Source of the DNA: CALBPI01 sp942491885
GTDB taxonomy: Bacteria > Pseudomonadota > Gammaproteobacteria > Steroidobacterales > Woeseiaceae
Direction of reading: 5' to 3'
DNA: 64,000 nucleotides
Assembly (NCBI GenBank): GCA_942491885.1
Contig: CALOCQ010000002.1
Span: 62,001 to 126,000 of the forward strand
Shown: positions 1-8,365 of the stretch, one piece after another
How the letters are laid out: the number at the start of each line of letters is the position of its first letter
Position numbering within the stretch: the first letter of the stretch is position 1
The notes under the pieces: model-generated
What the model was told of the DNA's origin: nothing
The model's database searches: none
Seen by the model: the letters and a program-made list of their open reading frames with translations, nothing else
Made by a program: the position numbers and the translations under genes

Positions 1-1
1 C

Positions 2-481
2 ATGCGTGGCATCTACCTCGGCAACGGCAAGCAACACATCGATAACCACACACGCGTCGATCACGTGGCGAAGAACACCACCAGCGTCGAAGACTACCGC
101 GGCATCCTGCGTGACAGCTGCCGCTGCGTATTCAACGGCAAGGTCATGGTGCATGAAGGCGCGGATGGCACCGATGCGGCGCAGTCCAACCCGAATCTGT
201 TGCTCAGCGACAACGCGGAAATCGACACCAAGCCCGAATTGGAAATCTACGCCGACGACGTTAAGTGTTCACACGGCGCAACCGTCGGGCAGATCGACGA
301 GAAGTCGTTATTCTATCTTCGCTCGCGCGGCATTGATGAACCGACCGCGGTGCAATTGCTGACCTATGCATTTTGTCGTGAGGCGCTGGTTGCCATAGAC
401 AGTGACGCATTGCGGATGCAGATGGAGCGCATGGTTGCTGAACAAATACCCGATTTCTCTGCTTTGGAATTGATTACATGA
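2..481 (+). CDS. sufD: SufD, Fe-S cluster assembly scaffold subunit (C-terminal part, cut by window start)
   Basis: SufD forms the SufBC2D scaffold on which Fe-S clusters are assembled in the cytoplasm. The visible 159 residues are the C-terminal third of the protein. They carry the family-typical stretches TSVEDYRGILRD, SNPNLLLSDNAEIDTKP and LEIYADDVKCSHGATVGQID, ending in a helical tail. The reading frame is open to the left edge, so the gene starts outside the window, where sufB and sufC would be expected; the first Met here is probably internal. The stop overlaps the ATG of sufS by 4 bases (ATGA), which implies translational coupling. The LEIYADDVKCSHGATVG stretch separates SufD from the related SufB. 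Confidence 0.95.
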   Translation: MRGIYLGNGKQHIDNHTRVDHVAKNTTSVEDYRGILRDSCRCVFNGKVMVHEGADGTDAAQSNPNLLLSDNAEIDTKPELEIYADDVKCSHGATVGQIDEKSLFYLRSRGIDEPTAVQLLTYAFCREALVAIDSDALRMQMERMVAEQIPDFSALELIT

Positions 482-1734
482 GCGCACGTGCCACAGACAT
501 TCAGGACGACGACTTCGAACGCGAGATGCAGGCGTTGCGGCAGGACTTTCCGATCCTCGACCAGCAGGTAAACGGCAAGCCGCTGGCGTTTCTCGATAGC
601 GCAGCGTCGTCGCAGCGCGCGCAACCCGTCATCGACGCGATGTTGTACTACGAGACCCACGACCACGCGAACGTGCACCGCGGCGTGCACACGCTGAGTC
701 AACGCGCCACGGCCAGCTACGAAGGAGCGCGCGAGAAAGTACGTGCGTTTATCAACGCCGCTAGCGAGCGCGAGATCATTTTCACGCGCGGCGCGACAGA
801 AGGCATAAACCTGGTCGCCAACTGTTTCGCCGCCGGCCGGCTTTCCGCCGGGGACGAGATCGTCGTGACCCACCTGGAGCACCACGCCAACATCGTGCCG
901 TGGCAAATGATCTGCGAACGCACCGGGGCTGTGCTCAAAGTCGCACATGTCGAGGACGACGGCTCGGTACGCCCGGAATCGGTTACCAGCCTGTTCAACG
1001 AGCGCACGCAACTGTTGGCGATCAGCGCCGTCTCCAATGCATTGGGCACCATTCTGCCGCTCGATCAGATCATTCCCGAGGCCAAAGCGCGCGACATACC
1101 CGTGCTGGTCGACGGCGCACAAGCAGTGCCTCACCAATCGGTCGACGTGCAGGCGCTGGGCGCGGACTTTTTCGTTTTTTCTGCCCACAAGATTACCGGG
1201 CCGACCGGAATCGGCGTGCTATGGGGCCGCGAAGCGTTGCTGGAGGCGATGCCGCCATGGCAGGGCGGCGGTGACATGATTGAGACCGTCAGCTTCGAGG
1301 GCACCACCTACAACGAACTCCCTTACAAATTCGAGGCCGGCACACCGAATATTACCGGCGCGGTCGGGCTTGGCGCCGCAGTCGACTACCTGAGCGGCAT
1401 CGGCATGTCACGCATTGCGCGCTATGAAGACCTGTTGCTGCAATACCTGACGTCGCAGCTGGAAGACGAGGGCGATATCCGCATCGTCGGCACCGCCGCC
1501 CACAAGGCTGCCGTGGTCTCGTTCCTGATGCGCGATGTGCACCCGCATGATCTGGGCACCATCGTAGACCACGAAGGCGTCGCGGTTCGCACCGGCCATC
1601 ATTGCGCGATGCCGATCATGCAACGCTTCGATGTCCCGGGGACCGCGCGCGCATCGCTGGCGTTCTATAACAACCGCGACGACATCGATGCCTTGATTCG
1701 ATCGCTGGCGACGGTAAGGAAGCTGTTTCATTGA
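478..1734 (+). CDS. sufS: SufS-type cysteine desulfurase
   Basis: This PLP enzyme converts L-cysteine to L-alanine and passes the sulfur as a persulfide to the SUF machinery. At 418 residues it is close to family length. The PLP-binding lysine is at about residue 238 in FSAHKITGPTGIG, and the active-site cysteine at about 376 in RTGHHCAMPIM, the group II (SufS) form of that loop. EIIFTRGATEGINLVA and THLEHHANIVPWQ are typical N-terminal signatures. It overlaps sufD upstream (ATGA) and the sufU-like gene downstream (TTGA), so the three are probably co-translated. A SufU-like partner is present and no sufE is seen in the window. Confidence 0.97.
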   Translation: MSARATDIQDDDFEREMQALRQDFPILDQQVNGKPLAFLDSAASSQRAQPVIDAMLYYETHDHANVHRGVHTLSQRATASYEGAREKVRAFINAASEREIIFTRGATEGINLVANCFAAGRLSAGDEIVVTHLEHHANIVPWQMICERTGAVLKVAHVEDDGSVRPESVTSLFNERTQLLAISAVSNALGTILPLDQIIPEAKARDIPVLVDGAQAVPHQSVDVQALGADFFVFSAHKITGPTGIGVLWGREALLEAMPPWQGGGDMIETVSFEGTTYNELPYKFEAGTPNITGAVGLGAAVDYLSGIGMSRIARYEDLLLQYLTSQLEDEGDIRIVGTAAHKAAVVSFLMRDVHPHDLGTIVDHEGVAVRTGHHCAMPIMQRFDVPGTARASLAFYNNRDDIDALIRSLATVRKLFH

Positions 1735-2264
1735 GCAGTACTGACCTGCAAGCGTTATACCGCGACCAAGTGTTAAAGCACTCGCGCGCGCCGAAGCATT
1801 TCCGGCGTATCGACAACGCCGATCATGAAGTGGTCGGCAACAACCCGTTGTGCGGCGACAGTCTGCGCGTCTATGTTGCGATGCACGACGAACTGATTGA
1901 AGACATCGCTTTCGAGGGCAGCGGCTGTGCAATCAGCGTTGCCTCGGCGTCGATGATGACCGAGATGCTACACGGCCAACCGCGTGAACAAGCTTTGCAA
2001 ACAATTGCGTCGTTTTTCGCGATGCTGGAGAACGGCGGTGAAGCAGAGGCTGAGCATTCTCCGGCGACGAACGCGGACCAGGCACAGACGCCCGACGCTG
2101 CAAGCACCGGCACAACGGCTGCACCCGGATTGCTCAGGCGCTCACCGATAGCCGCATTGGGCGCGGTGCGCCAGTATCCGACGCGGATCAAGTGTGCAAA
2201 GCTGGCCTGGCAAGCCGCACGCAGCGCACTTCGCGCAGAACAACAGACAGTTTCAACGGAATAG
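1731..2264 (+). CDS. sufU: SufU-like sulfur acceptor / NifU N-domain protein with an expanded insert
   Basis: Members of this IscU-fold family accept sulfur from SufS in a zinc-dependent way. The ligand positions are present: NPLCGD, GSGCAISVASASMM and TRIKCAKLAW. The start is TTG at 1731, overlapping the sufS stop by 4 bases; no better ATG exists in frame before the conserved ALYRDQVLKHSRAP. The protein is 177 residues, against about 145-150 for typical SufU. The excess is a Glu/Ala/Thr-rich, probably disordered insert at about residues 103-130, between the SASMM helix and the last Cys. It is assigned to SufU rather than IscU by the SufS neighbour and by the insert position. Function in this organism is inferred. 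Confidence 0.85.
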   Translation: MSSTDLQALYRDQVLKHSRAPKHFRRIDNADHEVVGNNPLCGDSLRVYVAMHDELIEDIAFEGSGCAISVASASMMTEMLHGQPREQALQTIASFFAMLENGGEAEAEHSPATNADQAQTPDAASTGTTAAPGLLRRSPIAALGAVRQYPTRIKCAKLAWQAARSALRAEQQTVSTE

Positions 2265-2274
2265 ACCAACACTC

Positions 2275-2829
2275 ATGTACTCCAACGACAGCGAACCATT
2301 TACTCTGCAACGCGACATTAAAGTCGTCATCATCCCCGCGGGCATGCAAGTCAATTTACGCAAGGGCGTGAATGGCTACATCACGCAAGGGCTCGGCGGT
2401 AACTTCACGGTCTTCGTCGAAGGTAGCCTGTTCCGCGTCGACGGCAAAGACGCTGATGCGCTCGGTAAGGAACCGGTCAAGCCGCCCGAGGTGCCGGAGG
2501 GCATTAGCGACGACGACTTCGAACAAATCATCTGGCGCCAGCTGAAGACCGTTTATGACCCTGAAATACCCGTCGATATCGTCGAGCTCGGTCTAGTCTA
2601 TCGCTGCGAGGTGAAGAGCCTCGACGATGGCAACCGGCGCGTGGAAATCGATATGACCCTGACCGCGCCGGGCTGCGGCATGGGCGATATCATCGTCGAC
2701 GATGCGCGCCAGAAAGTCGCTATCATACCGAGCGTCGAAGAGGTGAGCGTCGAGCTGGTATTCGACCCGCCGTGGCACCACATGATGATGAGCGAGGAAG
2801 CGCGTCTGCAAACCGGCATGATGTACTGA
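2275..2829 (+). CDS. sufT: SufT, Fe-S maturation protein (DUF59/MIP18 family)
   Basis: SufT proteins help mature Fe-S proteins and usually close suf operons that lack the Isc system. The 184-residue product has an N-terminal segment (about 1-75, with GMQVNLRKGVNGYITQGLGGNFTV) followed by a DUF59 domain. DUF59 is recognised by YDPEIPVDIVELGLVY, DMTLTAPGCGMGDIIV and LVFDPPWHHMMMSEEARLQTGM. The ATG at 2275 is preferred over an in-frame start 81 bases upstream, because that extension overlaps sufU and has no family similarity. It sits 10 bases after the sufU stop, the last suf gene in the run. Confidence 0.92.
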   Translation: MYSNDSEPFTLQRDIKVVIIPAGMQVNLRKGVNGYITQGLGGNFTVFVEGSLFRVDGKDADALGKEPVKPPEVPEGISDDDFEQIIWRQLKTVYDPEIPVDIVELGLVYRCEVKSLDDGNRRVEIDMTLTAPGCGMGDIIVDDARQKVAIIPSVEEVSVELVFDPPWHHMMMSEEARLQTGMMY

Positions 2830-2836
2830 ATGCCTG

Positions 2837-3355
2837 ATGACGCTGATACGACACACACTGACTCTGCTGCGCCACGCGAAATCATCCTGGGATCATCCCG
2901 GTCTGTCAGACCACGATCGCCCGCTCAATGACCGCGGCGAACGCGACGCACCCGAAATGGGACGACGTCTGAAAGCCCGAGGTATCCGGCCGTCGCTATT
3001 AATCGCGAGCACGGCGAAACGCACAACACAGACCGCAAAGCTTGTCGCCGCCGCAATCGGCTTCCCGAGCGAGTTTATCCAACGCGAACGCGATCTTTAC
3101 CACGCCAGTGCCGACCAGATCATGCGTGTTGTCTGCTCACAAGACCCGACGTTTCAGCATATCCTGGTGATCGGCCACAACCCCGGCATTTCCGATCTCG
3201 CGAATCGGCTCAGCGACCGCCTGACCGGCGACATGCCAACCGGCGCCATGATCACGATCGAGGCGGACGTTGACGACTGGGCGGGTTTTGATTTTGCCGC
3301 ACGCAAAGTAATCGGCTATGACTACCCGAAAAACGCGGGCGACGTTCTGCGCTAG
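2837..3355 (+). CDS. SixA-type histidine phosphatase
   Basis: This is a branch-2-like histidine phosphatase of 172 residues, the size of SixA phosphohistidine phosphatases. The catalytic LLRHAKSSWD is at about residues 10-19, followed by DHDRPLNDRGERDA, STAKRTTQTA and the second catalytic His in VIGHNPGISDLAN. SixA family members remove phosphate from His residues of phosphorelay proteins; the substrate here cannot be told from sequence. It begins 7 bases after sufT and may be read with the suf operon, though no functional link to Fe-S assembly is known. Confidence 0.85.
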   Translation: MTLIRHTLTLLRHAKSSWDHPGLSDHDRPLNDRGERDAPEMGRRLKARGIRPSLLIASTAKRTTQTAKLVAAAIGFPSEFIQRERDLYHASADQIMRVVCSQDPTFQHILVIGHNPGISDLANRLSDRLTGDMPTGAMITIEADVDDWAGFDFAARKVIGYDYPKNAGDVLR

Positions 3356-3419
3356 CCGCGCCTGGCGAACACCAAAGCGGTCGCGGTCGCGTTGGCGTTC
3401 ACCGATATCTTCACCGCGT

Positions 3420-6400
3420 CTAGTCGAGCGACAATAGGCTCGCGTTGCCACCCACTGCGGCAATGTTGTTACTGATCGTGTACTCACTGGCGAAGCGCAG
3501 CAGATAGTTCGGCCCGCCGGCCTTGGGGCCGGTACCGGAAAGCCCGTGACCGCCGAACGGTTGTACGCCGACCACCGCGCCCACCATATTGCGGTTGATG
3601 TAAACGTTACCCGCATGCGACATCGCGGCCAGCTGCCCGGCCCGACCGTCGATGCGCGAGTGCACACCAAACGTCAAACCATAGCCGGTGGCGTTGATCG
3701 CGTCGATCAGCGCGGGAAGCTTAGCGCTGTCAAATCGCAGCACGTGGATAACCGGCCCGAACACCTCTTTGCTGAGCGCATCGAGGGAATCAATCTCCAC
3801 CAACGTCGGTGGAAAAAATATGCCGTCTGCCGTCGCGTCGGGAAGCCGGCATTCGTGCAGGATGGTTTGCTCTTCGCGCATTCGGCTCACATGTGCCGCG
3901 AGTACGTCGCGCGCCTGCGCGTCAATCACCGGCCCGACGTCGGTCGCAAGCTGCGACGGATCACCGATAACCAGCTCCTGCATAGCACCCTGCAACAGCT
4001 CGATGACGCGCGGCGCAATGTCCTTTTGCACACACAAAACGCGCAGCGCGGAGCAGCGCTGGCCGGCACTGTTAAAGCCCGACTGAATCGCGTCGAGCAC
4101 GACCTGCTCCGGCAACGCAGAGCTGTCGACGATCATTGCGTTCTGGCCGCCGGTCTCGGCTATCAACGTGCCTATCTGACCGTCGCGTGCCGCGAGTGTG
4201 CGATTGATCAGCTGCGCCGTCTGCGTGGAGCCGGTAAATGCTACGCCGTTGATACGCGAATCACTTATCGTCGCACCGCCGACAACGGCACCCTCGCCCG
4301 GCACAAACTGCAACACCGAGCCCGGCACGCCTGCCTCATACATTAACGCGACGGCGCGTGCCGCCACGATCGAAGTCTGCTCAGCTGGCTTGGCAATAAC
4401 ACTGTTGCCGGCCGCGAGCGCCGCGGCGACCTGGCCGGTGAAAATCGCCAGCGGAAAATTCCACGGACTGATACAAAGAAAAACACCGCGACCGCGCAGG
4501 CCGAATAAGTTGCGCTCGCCGGTCGGACCGGGCATTTGAATCGGCTCGACGAACCGCTCGCGTGCCTCGACCGCGTAGTAGCGCAGGAAATCGACTGCCT
4601 CGCGCAGCTCTGAAATTGCGTCCGGTATGCTCTTGCCTGCCTCGCGGACACACAACGCCAGCAACTCCGCCTCGTTGGCCTCAAACAGGTCGGCCGTCGA
4701 CAACAGGATGTCACTGCGCTTGCGCGCGTCGGTCTTGTCCCACGCCGCCCAGCCCCCGGCGGCAACATCAACGGCACGTGCGGCGAGCGCGGCATCTGCG
4801 AAAGCAACATCGCCGACAACCTCGTTGACATCGAACGGGTTGACGCTCGCCACCACCTCGCCCTCACACTGCTTACCATCGACAACAGGCGCGATGCTGT
4901 AGCGCTTGCCGGCGAACTCGCGCATGCGCGCGTAAAGATCGTCCCGAACCCTGCGGTCCGCCAGATTAACGCCGCGCGAATTGGCACGCCGATCGCCGAA
5001 CAGGTTGGCCGGCAATGGAATTCGCGGATGCGCGATCGGCTCGAGTTGCGCGGCCACGCTGATCGGGTCAGCCACGATATCCGCCACCGGCTCGTTCTCG
5101 TCGACAATACGATTAACAAACGAGGTGTTGGCGCCATTCTCAAGCAGACGGCGCACCAGGTAGGGCAGCAGATCCTCGTGGCTGCCGACCGGCGCGTAGA
5201 CGCGACAACGTTTGTCGTAACGGTCTGCGTCGATGACGGCACTATAGAGCTCTTCACCCATGCCGTGCAGGCGCTGAAACTCGAAGTCGTCGCGACTGCC
5301 GGCGTGATGCAGCACGTAAGAGAGCGTGTGCGCATTATGCGTCGCGAACTGCGGATACAAACGCTCGCCGGCATCCAGCAAGAGCCGTGCGCAGGCAAGA
5401 TAAGACACATCGGTATTGAGTTTGCGCGTGAACACCGGGTAACCCGCCTGGCCTTCTTCCTGCGCGTGCTTTATTTCGCTATCCCAGTACGCTCCCTTGA
5501 CGAGGCGCACCGGAATACGCCGGCCAATGCGCATCGACAGGCGCGTCAGCCAACGCACAACGCCGGCGGCGCGCTTCTGATAGGCCTGAACAGCCAGGCC
5601 GAAACCGTGATAGCCGTCCAGCGACTGATCACAGTAGACACGCTCGAAAATGTCCAGCGACAGCTCAAGCCGGTCGGCCTCCTCGGCATCCATACACAAC
5701 GCGATACCGGCCTTGCGCGCACGCTGTGCAAGCTCGAGTAACATGGGTGTCAACTCATCCAGCACCTGCTCGTGACGGCCGAACTCATAGCGTGGGTGGA
5801 GTGCGGAAAGTTTTACCGAAATACCCGGCGCCGCAAAAATATCACTGCCGTTGTCCGACGCACCGATCGCATCGATAGCATCACTGTAGGCACGAAAGTA
5901 ACGGTGCGCGTCCTCGCGTGTCAGCGCAGCCTCGCCCAGCATGTCGAACGAATAGCGGTAACCCGCATTGTCGCCCTTCCTGGAGCGCTTAAGCGCGGCC
6001 TTGATATCGCGACCCATGACGTATTGGTGACCCATAATCTTCATGGCCGAGCGCATCGCCGAGCGCACCACAGGCTCACCGGCGCGACTGACCAGTCGGC
6101 GTAGCATTTGCGAGGGGTTCTGGCGGGCTTGCGGGTCCAGCTTGAGCATCTTGCCAGTGAGCATCAATCCCCACGTCGACGCGTTCACAAACATCGAGTC
6201 ACTGGTTCCGACGTGCTCCGACCAATCCGCCATCGATAATTTATCGGCAATCAACTGATCGGCGGTGTCCGCATCCGGTATGCGCAGCAGCGCTTCGGCG
6301 ATACACATCAGCATGATGCCTTCCTGTGATGAAAGGTCATACTTCTGCAGGAATGCATCGAGGCCGCTGCGGTCTTCGTTGAGCTTTCTAACATGCTCAA

Positions 6401-6605
6401 CGAGGCTGACCGCAGTCCGCTGCACGTTGTCGCGCTCGACCGCGCTTTCGGCGGCAATACCGAGTAACTCATTAACTATACCGGCCTCATCGGCGAGATA
6501 ATCGGCGCCGAACTCATCGGTAGATCCGCGCGCAGCAGCGTCATTGGAAAACGACTGGCGCGAGGCTGGCGGTGTGGTATTAATTGTGTTGCCGGCAGTT
6601 GCCAT
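3420..6605 (-). CDS. putA: PutA, bifunctional proline dehydrogenase / pyrroline-5-carboxylate dehydrogenase (short form)
   Basis: PutA oxidises proline to glutamate in two steps, using FAD and then NAD. The FAD-binding PRODH barrel covers about residues 150-480 (SVKLSALHPRYEFGRHE, RLVKGAYWDSEIKHAQ, FATHNAHT). The aldehyde dehydrogenase domain follows at about 550-1040, with the catalytic Glu in AETGGQNA (about 815) and the catalytic Cys in SAGQRCSALR (about 850). The start is ATG at 6605, preceded by AGGAG at good spacing; an in-frame start 111 bases upstream has no homology. At 1061 residues it is a short PutA: the N-terminal ribbon-helix-helix DNA-binding domain of the E. coli protein is missing, so it cannot repress its own gene the E. 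coli way. Confidence 0.96.
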   Translation of the reverse strand: MATAGNTINTTPPASRQSFSNDAAARGSTDEFGADYLADEAGIVNELLGIAAESAVERDNVQRTAVSLVEHVRKLNEDRSGLDAFLQKYDLSSQEGIMLMCIAEALLRIPDADTADQLIADKLSMADWSEHVGTSDSMFVNASTWGLMLTGKMLKLDPQARQNPSQMLRRLVSRAGEPVVRSAMRSAMKIMGHQYVMGRDIKAALKRSRKGDNAGYRYSFDMLGEAALTREDAHRYFRAYSDAIDAIGASDNGSDIFAAPGISVKLSALHPRYEFGRHEQVLDELTPMLLELAQRARKAGIALCMDAEEADRLELSLDIFERVYCDQSLDGYHGFGLAVQAYQKRAAGVVRWLTRLSMRIGRRIPVRLVKGAYWDSEIKHAQEEGQAGYPVFTRKLNTDVSYLACARLLLDAGERLYPQFATHNAHTLSYVLHHAGSRDDFEFQRLHGMGEELYSAVIDADRYDKRCRVYAPVGSHEDLLPYLVRRLLENGANTSFVNRIVDENEPVADIVADPISVAAQLEPIAHPRIPLPANLFGDRRANSRGVNLADRRVRDDLYARMREFAGKRYSIAPVVDGKQCEGEVVASVNPFDVNEVVGDVAFADAALAARAVDVAAGGWAAWDKTDARKRSDILLSTADLFEANEAELLALCVREAGKSIPDAISELREAVDFLRYYAVEARERFVEPIQMPGPTGERNLFGLRGRGVFLCISPWNFPLAIFTGQVAAALAAGNSVIAKPAEQTSIVAARAVALMYEAGVPGSVLQFVPGEGAVVGGATISDSRINGVAFTGSTQTAQLINRTLAARDGQIGTLIAETGGQNAMIVDSSALPEQVVLDAIQSGFNSAGQRCSALRVLCVQKDIAPRVIELLQGAMQELVIGDPSQLATDVGPVIDAQARDVLAAHVSRMREEQTILHECRLPDATADGIFFPPTLVEIDSLDALSKEVFGPVIHVLRFDSAKLPALIDAINATGYGLTFGVHSRIDGRAGQLAAMSHAGNVYINRNMVGAVVGVQPFGGHGLSGTGPKAGGPNYLLRFASEYTISNNIAAVGGNASLLSLD

Positions 6606-6690
6606 GCGGGTCTCCTGTGGCGCGACGCATTGGCTTGAAGTGCATGGCTCGCAGTATAGCTCAGCGACAGGCTGCACAGCCCCCCCGACG

Positions 6691-7078
6691 TTAGTCCCGG
6701 CGATCTTTGTAGGCACGCAACTGTCGGCGCGTATGTTTGTCGGGACGCCCCTCGGTTTGCGGCATGCTCATGCGGTCGCTTTTCAGCGCCGCCGCGAGCG
6801 ATTCGCGCGCCTCGCGGCTGGCATCCGTCTCAGCGTAGCAACTCTGGGCCTCGCTGGCCGGTCCGCGGCGCGCCGGAATACCTGCAACGGCCAATGTGCC
6901 AGGTGTAGCGGTCACGCGTAATCTCGAGCTTGTCACCCACGTTTACCGCCGTTGCCGGTTTTGCGCGCTCGCCATTGCGGGTCACGTGCCCGCCGGCAAC
7001 CGCAGCCGTTGCCTGCGCGCGGGTCTTGTAGAACCGTGTAAAAAACAGCCATTTATCGATTCGTAAAGCATCAGCCAA
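6691..7078 (-). pseudogene. hslR: hslR (Hsp15, S4-domain ribosome-recycling heat shock protein), apparent frameshift
   Basis: Hsp15 binds stalled 50S subunits carrying peptidyl-tRNA. The first part (7078 down to about 6900) encodes an S4 RNA-binding domain: IDKWLFFTRFYKTRAQA, AAVAGGHVTRNGERAKP, KLEITRDRYTWHI. The conserved C-terminal half continues in another frame (about 6898 down to 6691): ARRGPASEAQSCY, then MPQTEGRPDKHTRRQLRAYKDRR, matching the Hsp15 tail. One extra base (or two missing) near 6895-6905 would join them into a product of about 128 residues, the normal size. Read as printed, the frame gives an 82-residue protein with a wrong tail. The start is TTG at 7078. This is either a real inactivating mutation or a sequencing error; the latter is quite possible because both halves are well preserved. 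Confidence 0.8.
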
Positions 7079-7160
7079 AACTACTCGCCCTGTTATAATT
7101 ACGCCGCTGGGAGCAATCCGCCGGGCAGCCAGCAGCCCCGACCCTACCGGAGATAATACC

Positions 7161-8360
7161 TTGGTTCAGAACTACCTCAATACGCTTGCCGAACAAACCG
7201 AACAATTGCATGCGCAGGGCCTGTTCAAGACCGAGCGGCGCATTCGCGGGCCGCAGCAAGCGGAAGTCGACGTTGAGGGCCATCCGCAAGGCCCGGTGAT
7301 CAATCTCTGCGCCAATAACTATCTTGGCCTGGCCAACCATCCGAGTGTAGTAGCCGCCGCGCACAAGGCGCTCGACGATTATGGCTTCGGGATGGCCTCG
7401 GTGCGCTTTATTTGCGGCACACAAACCGTTCACACCGAGCTCGAGAAACGTATTTCCGAATTCCTCGGGACCGAGGACACGATTCTCTACCCATCGTGTT
7501 TTGACGCCAACGGCGGCCTGTTCGAGACCATCCTTACGGCTGAGGACGCGGTTATCAGCGATGCACTGAATCACGCCTCGATCATCGACGGTATCCGGCT
7601 GTGCAAGGCGCAGCGCCATCGCTACGCCCACAACGACATGGCGGATCTCGAAGCTAAACTGATCGAGGCGAAAGACGCGCGTGTACGACTGGTCGCAACG
7701 GACGGTGTGTTTTCCATGGACGGTACCATTGCCAACCTACCGGACATTGTTGCATTGGCACGCAAGCACGACGCACTGACGTTTATCGACGACTGCCACG
7801 CGACTGGCTTCCTCGGCGAGGGTGGCCGCGGCACGCACGAATACTACGATCTGATCGGCGAAATCGACATCATCACCGGCACGCTGGGCAAAGCGCTTGG
7901 CGGCGCGTCCGGCGGCTACACCAGCGGGCGCAAGGAAGTCATCGGATGGCTGCGGCAACGTTCGCGCCCTTACCTGTTTTCCAACACGCTGGCCCCGACC
8001 ATTGCGGCAACCTCGATTGCCGTTCTCGACATGCTCGAGACGGATCGCTCGCTGCGCGAAACGCTGTTACGCAATACCGCCTATTTCCGTGCAAAGATGA
8101 CGTTGCTCGGGTTTACTTTGAAGCCGGGCGAGCACCCGATTATTCCGGTCATGCTGGGTGATGCCAAGCTGGCGACCGACATGGCGGCGGCGCTGCTCGA
8201 CGAGGGCGTCTACGTCGTTGGCTTCGCGTTTCCGGTAGTACCGAAAGGCGAGGCGCGTATCCGAACCCAGATGTCGGCCGGCCACACGCTGGAAGAACTG
8301 GACACCGCCATCGCCGCGTTCGCCCGCGTCGGTCGGCAATTTGGTGTTATTGCGGAGTAG
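7161..8360 (+). CDS. kbl: Kbl, 2-amino-3-ketobutyrate CoA ligase (glycine C-acetyltransferase)
   Basis: This PLP enzyme cleaves 2-amino-3-ketobutyrate with CoA to give glycine and acetyl-CoA, the second step of the threonine dehydrogenase pathway. The 399-residue length is exactly usual. Signatures are INLCANNYLGLANHP, the PLP lysine at about 244 in ITGTLGKALGGASGGYTSG, and SRPYLFSNTLAP. The start is TTG at 7161, following GGAG about 8 bases upstream. tdh starts 5 bases after its stop, so the two form the classic kbl-tdh operon. Confidence 0.97.
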   Translation: MVQNYLNTLAEQTEQLHAQGLFKTERRIRGPQQAEVDVEGHPQGPVINLCANNYLGLANHPSVVAAAHKALDDYGFGMASVRFICGTQTVHTELEKRISEFLGTEDTILYPSCFDANGGLFETILTAEDAVISDALNHASIIDGIRLCKAQRHRYAHNDMADLEAKLIEAKDARVRLVATDGVFSMDGTIANLPDIVALARKHDALTFIDDCHATGFLGEGGRGTHEYYDLIGEIDIITGTLGKALGGASGGYTSGRKEVIGWLRQRSRPYLFSNTLAPTIAATSIAVLDMLETDRSLRETLLRNTAYFRAKMTLLGFTLKPGEHPIIPVMLGDAKLATDMAAALLDEGVYVVGFAFPVVPKGEARIRTQMSAGHTLEELDTAIAAFARVGRQFGVIAE

Positions 8361-8365
8361 AACGA

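Noticed and set aside
364..1188. Long minus-strand open frame opposite sufS (274 codons)
   Set aside because: It lies fully antisense to a strongly conserved gene, has no recognisable domain, and long antisense frames are expected in GC-rich coding DNA.
3364..3403. Imperfect inverted repeat between the SixA-like gene and putA as a terminator
   Set aside because: Only 10 of 12 positions pair, the loop is 16 bases and no T-tract follows on either strand.
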